Source: Bosea sp. 685
Lineage (GTDB): Bacteria > Pseudomonadota > Alphaproteobacteria > Rhizobiales > Beijerinckiaceae
Length of the DNA stretch: 64,000 nucleotides
Direction of reading: 5' to 3'
NCBI RefSeq assembly: GCF_031884435.1
Contig: NZ_CP134779.1
Coordinates: 1,488,001 to 1,552,000 of the forward strand
In this document: piece after piece, positions 62,029-64,000 of the stretch
Layout of the letters: every line of letters starts with the position of its first letter
Position numbering within the stretch: position 1 is the first letter of the stretch
The notes under the pieces: model-generated
Seen by the model: only the letters and a program-made list of their open reading frames with translations
The model's database searches: none
Told to the model about the DNA's origin: nothing
Made by a program: the position numbers and the translations under genes

Positions 62029-62874
62029 ATGCTTGTTCCCCAGCCCTTCGCCGACGCGACATTGACGCGCGACGACATGGGCTTCATCGCCAAGCTCGTC
62101 TACGAGCATGCCGGCATCGTCATCCGCGAGCATAAGGAGGCGATGACGCGCGGCCGGTTGGCGCGTCGCGTCAAGGCGCTGGGGCTGGGCTCGGTCGCCG
62201 AATACTGTGCTTTCCTGAGAACGCCGGGCGCCGTCTCCGAGATTCCCGAGCTGATCAATGCGGTGACCACCAACCACACCGCCTTCTTCCGCGAGCGGCA
62301 TCATTTCGACCATCTGCGCAAGGATGTGCTGCCGAAATTGCTGCAGGAGCGCAGCGGGCGGCGCGGGCGTATCCGGATCTGGTCCTCGGCCTGTTCCTCG
62401 GGCGAGGAGCCTTACAGCATCGCGGCGACCTCGCGCGACGTGCTGGGTTCGCGCAGCGATGTCGACTTCCGTATCCTGGCGACCGACATCGACACCGATA
62501 TCCTGGAGCGGGCGGAGGCGGGAATCTATCCGAGCGAATTGTTCGAGCGGCTGCCGCCCGACGTCAAGCCGCTGCTCAAGCTCGAGGCTGCAGCCAGGGG
62601 CGAGGCGCGCATCAGCGAGGATTTGCGCCGGCTGATCGCATTCAAGCGGCTCAACCTGATCGAGAAATGGCCGATGGGCGGGCCGTTCGACGTGATCTTC
62701 TGCCGCAATGTCTTCATCTATTTCGACACCCAGACCAAGGCTTCGATCCTCGACCGCTTCGTGGCGCTGCTGGCGCCGGGCGGCTTCCTCTATCTCGGCC
62801 ATTCGGAATCGCTCCCGCAGCCGCATCCTCAGCTCCGGCTGATCGGTCGCACCATCTATGAGAGAACAGCATGA
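62029..62874 (+). CDS. cheR: Chemotaxis protein methyltransferase CheR
   Basis: The 281-residue protein is taken from ATG 62029, which has GAGG nine bases upstream; earlier starts overlap the receptor gene. The N-terminal helical domain includes KLVYEHAGIVIREHKEAMTR. The SAM-binding domain shows TTNHTAFFRERHHFDHLRKD, IRIWSSACSSGEEPYSIAAT, ILATDIDTDILERAEAGIYP and FDVIFCRNVFIYFDTQTKAS. It methylates receptor glutamates. The receptor encoded just upstream ends in EWAEF, its likely docking tail. Confidence 0.96.
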   Translation: MLVPQPFADATLTRDDMGFIAKLVYEHAGIVIREHKEAMTRGRLARRVKALGLGSVAEYCAFLRTPGAVSEIPELINAVTTNHTAFFRERHHFDHLRKDVLPKLLQERSGRRGRIRIWSSACSSGEEPYSIAATSRDVLGSRSDVDFRILATDIDTDILERAEAGIYPSELFERLPPDVKPLLKLEAAARGEARISEDLRRLIAFKRLNLIEKWPMGGPFDVIFCRNVFIYFDTQTKASILDRFVALLAPGGFLYLGHSESLPQPHPQLRLIGRTIYERTA

Positions 62875-63464
62875 GTGTTGCCCGGGCCTCTCGTCGCTAT
62901 TTCGACCCGCGCTTCGAGGCGACGATCATCACGGTCGCGCCAGGCGAGCATGAGATCACCGCCGCCAAGGACGAGATCGTGGCGACCGTGCTCGGCTCCT
63001 GCATCTCGGTGTGCATGCGCGATCCCCAAGTCGGGGTCGGTGGGCTGAACCATTTCCTGCTGCCAAAGAACAATGGCGGCTCGGACACCAATGCCGGTGA
63101 GCGCTATGGCGACACCGCCATGGAGGTCCTGATCAACGGCCTGCTCAAGCGCGGCGCCAGGCGCGGCAATCTCGAAGCCAAGGTCTTCGGCGGGGCGCGC
63201 GTGCTCTCGGGCGCGACGATGCTGGCGATCGGCGACGGCAACATTGCCTTCGTCAATGAGTTTCTGAAGGTGGAGGGCATTCCCGTGGTGTCCAAGGATG
63301 TCGGCGGCACGCGCTCGCGCCGCATCCATTACCAGCCTTCGACCGGCCGGGCCTGGGTGCAGCATGTGCAGCCGAGCACGCGCGACAGCGAGCACGAGCA
63401 GGAAGTCGCTTATCTCAATCGCCTCAAGACTCAACCCGTGGCTGGTGAAGTGGAGATCTGGTGA
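62871..63464 (+). CDS. cheD: Chemoreceptor glutamine deamidase CheD
   Basis: The 197-residue protein overlaps cheR by four bases. CheD signatures are IVATVLGSCISVCMRDPQVG with the nucleophile Cys, VGGLNHFLLPKNNGG with the catalytic His, and LEAKVFGGARVLSGATMLAI. It deamidates receptor glutamines to glutamates, preparing methylation sites for CheR. The C-terminal tail of about 40 residues (HVQPSTRDSEHEQEVAYLNR) is longer than in Thermotoga CheD. It overlaps the cheB start. Confidence 0.95.
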   Translation: MSVARASRRYFDPRFEATIITVAPGEHEITAAKDEIVATVLGSCISVCMRDPQVGVGGLNHFLLPKNNGGSDTNAGERYGDTAMEVLINGLLKRGARRGNLEAKVFGGARVLSGATMLAIGDGNIAFVNEFLKVEGIPVVSKDVGGTRSRRIHYQPSTGRAWVQHVQPSTRDSEHEQEVAYLNRLKTQPVAGEVEIW

Positions 63465-64000
63465 TGAGCACGCTGACCTCTCCCGGCGGCCAGGTGAAAG
63501 TCCTCGTCGTCGACGATTCCGTGCTGATGCAGAAGTTGATGACGCAGATCATCGATTCCGCGCCCGGCTTCAAGGTGATCGGCGTCGCCGGCAGCGCCGA
63601 GGAAGGCTGGGACGCGATCCAGGACTTGCGGCCCGACATCCTGACGCTCGATCTTGAATTGCCAGGTCGCCACGGCCTCAAGCTGCTGGCGCGCGTGCTC
63701 AAGCAGGACCCGTTGCCGGTGCTGATCGTCTCGGCTTTCGGAGGGCCGGGCGCCGACAACACCATCCAGGCGCTGGAGCTCGGCGCGATCGACTTCATCG
63801 AGAAGCCCGACGGCACGACGCATACGCTCGAAGGCTTCATGAAGCATCTGGTCGCGGCACTGTCGCGTGCCTCGGTGAGCCGGCGCATGTTCGCAGCGCG
63901 GCGTGAGGTCGCGCCCGCGCGTCCGGTGCTGGCGCGCGAGCCGGCGCGCGGCGGGCGCACTTCGCTGATCGCGATCGGCGCCTCGACGGGAGGCGTGCCG
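63464..64000 (+). CDS. cheB: Protein-glutamate methylesterase CheB (cut by window end)
   Basis: The ATG at 63464 shares bases with the cheD stop codon. The 179 visible residues hold a full receiver domain (VKVLVVDDSVLMQKLMTQII; phosphorylation Asp in ILTLDLELPGRHGLKLLARV; VLIVSAFGGPG; IDFIEKPDG) and a linker, and stop within the esterase active-site segment SLIAIGASTGGVP, whose Ser is the nucleophile. It would demethylate receptors after phosphorylation by CheA. Confidence 0.95.
   Translation, partial: MSTLTSPGGQVKVLVVDDSVLMQKLMTQIIDSAPGFKVIGVAGSAEEGWDAIQDLRPDILTLDLELPGRHGLKLLARVLKQDPLPVLIVSAFGGPGADNTIQALELGAIDFIEKPDGTTHTLEGFMKHLVAALSRASVSRRMFAARREVAPARPVLAREPARGGRTSLIAIGASTGGVP

Overview
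The window is GC-rich chromosomal DNA from an alphaproteobacterium, most likely of the order Hyphomicrobiales (Rhizobiales) and possibly Bosea-like. The evidence is an Irr-type iron box in front of an mbfA-like gene, rhizobial-style intergenic palindromes, a cheD-containing alphaproteobacterial chemotaxis operon, and dense ABC transport and LysR/GntR-controlled catabolic genes. The genus is inferred. I see no phage, transposase, rRNA or CRISPR array.

Layout. 1-1113: the end of a chemoreceptor gene, a strong terminator, a CAU-anticodon tRNA and a decayed SDR fragment. 1114-5507: an ene-reductase / NmrA-type redox island around a divergent LysR gene. 5788-9551: a cyclic-nucleotide-domain/thioredoxin-reductase-like fusion, a chloroperoxidase-type hydrolase and a GlxA-type AraC regulator. 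9521-15317: a LysR gene divergent from a six-gene catabolic operon (TctC-type binding protein, alpha/beta hydrolase without nucleophile serine, EthD-like protein, carboxymuconolactone-decarboxylase-like protein, SDR, PDC-lactonase-like amidohydrolase). 15339-19445: htpG and a chemoreceptor gene. 19511-32943: a large 5-oxoproline / D-glutamate region: frameshifted rraA-like gene, pxpC-pxpB-pxpA, livF-G-M-H-K, a DUF1445 gene, two LysR genes, a DUF4392 gene and a PLP-dependent dehydratase. 33433-37172: an fbpABC-type iron(III) ABC transporter. 37570-50527: a dipeptide-type ABC transporter joined to an amidohydrolase set (atzH-, atzF-, atzG- and atzE-like), a cysteine hydrolase, an NCS2 permease and a GntR regulator. 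50639-52530: mbfA-like iron exporter and superoxide dismutase. 52733-54246: an EamA transporter and a GNAT acetyltransferase. 54356-64000: a chemotaxis operon (soluble receptor-like protein, response regulator, STAS protein, cheY, cheA, cheW, mcp, cheR, cheD, cheB), cut by the window end.

Most interesting are two regulons readable from cis-elements. (1) In the 5-oxoproline region, the two domains that make up the vertebrate D-glutamate cyclase protein (DUF1445 and DUF4392) occur as separate genes about 2.3 kb apart, next to a complete PxpABC 5-oxoprolinase. The two operons carry near-identical LysR-type palindromes at almost the same distance (78 and 76 nt) from their start codons. (2) In the transporter/amidohydrolase region, two TGCAT...ATGCA palindromes lie before the transporter operon and in the promoter region between the allophanate-hydrolase-like gene and the cysteine-hydrolase operon, while a GntR/FCD gene lies between them. 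Both suggest coordinated catabolism of an imported nitrogen compound. The substrates are inferred.

Other structure includes six intergenic palindromes of about 100-145 bp, three of them inside the transporter operon, and four small tandem repeats with units of 15 or 30 bp that keep reading frames intact.
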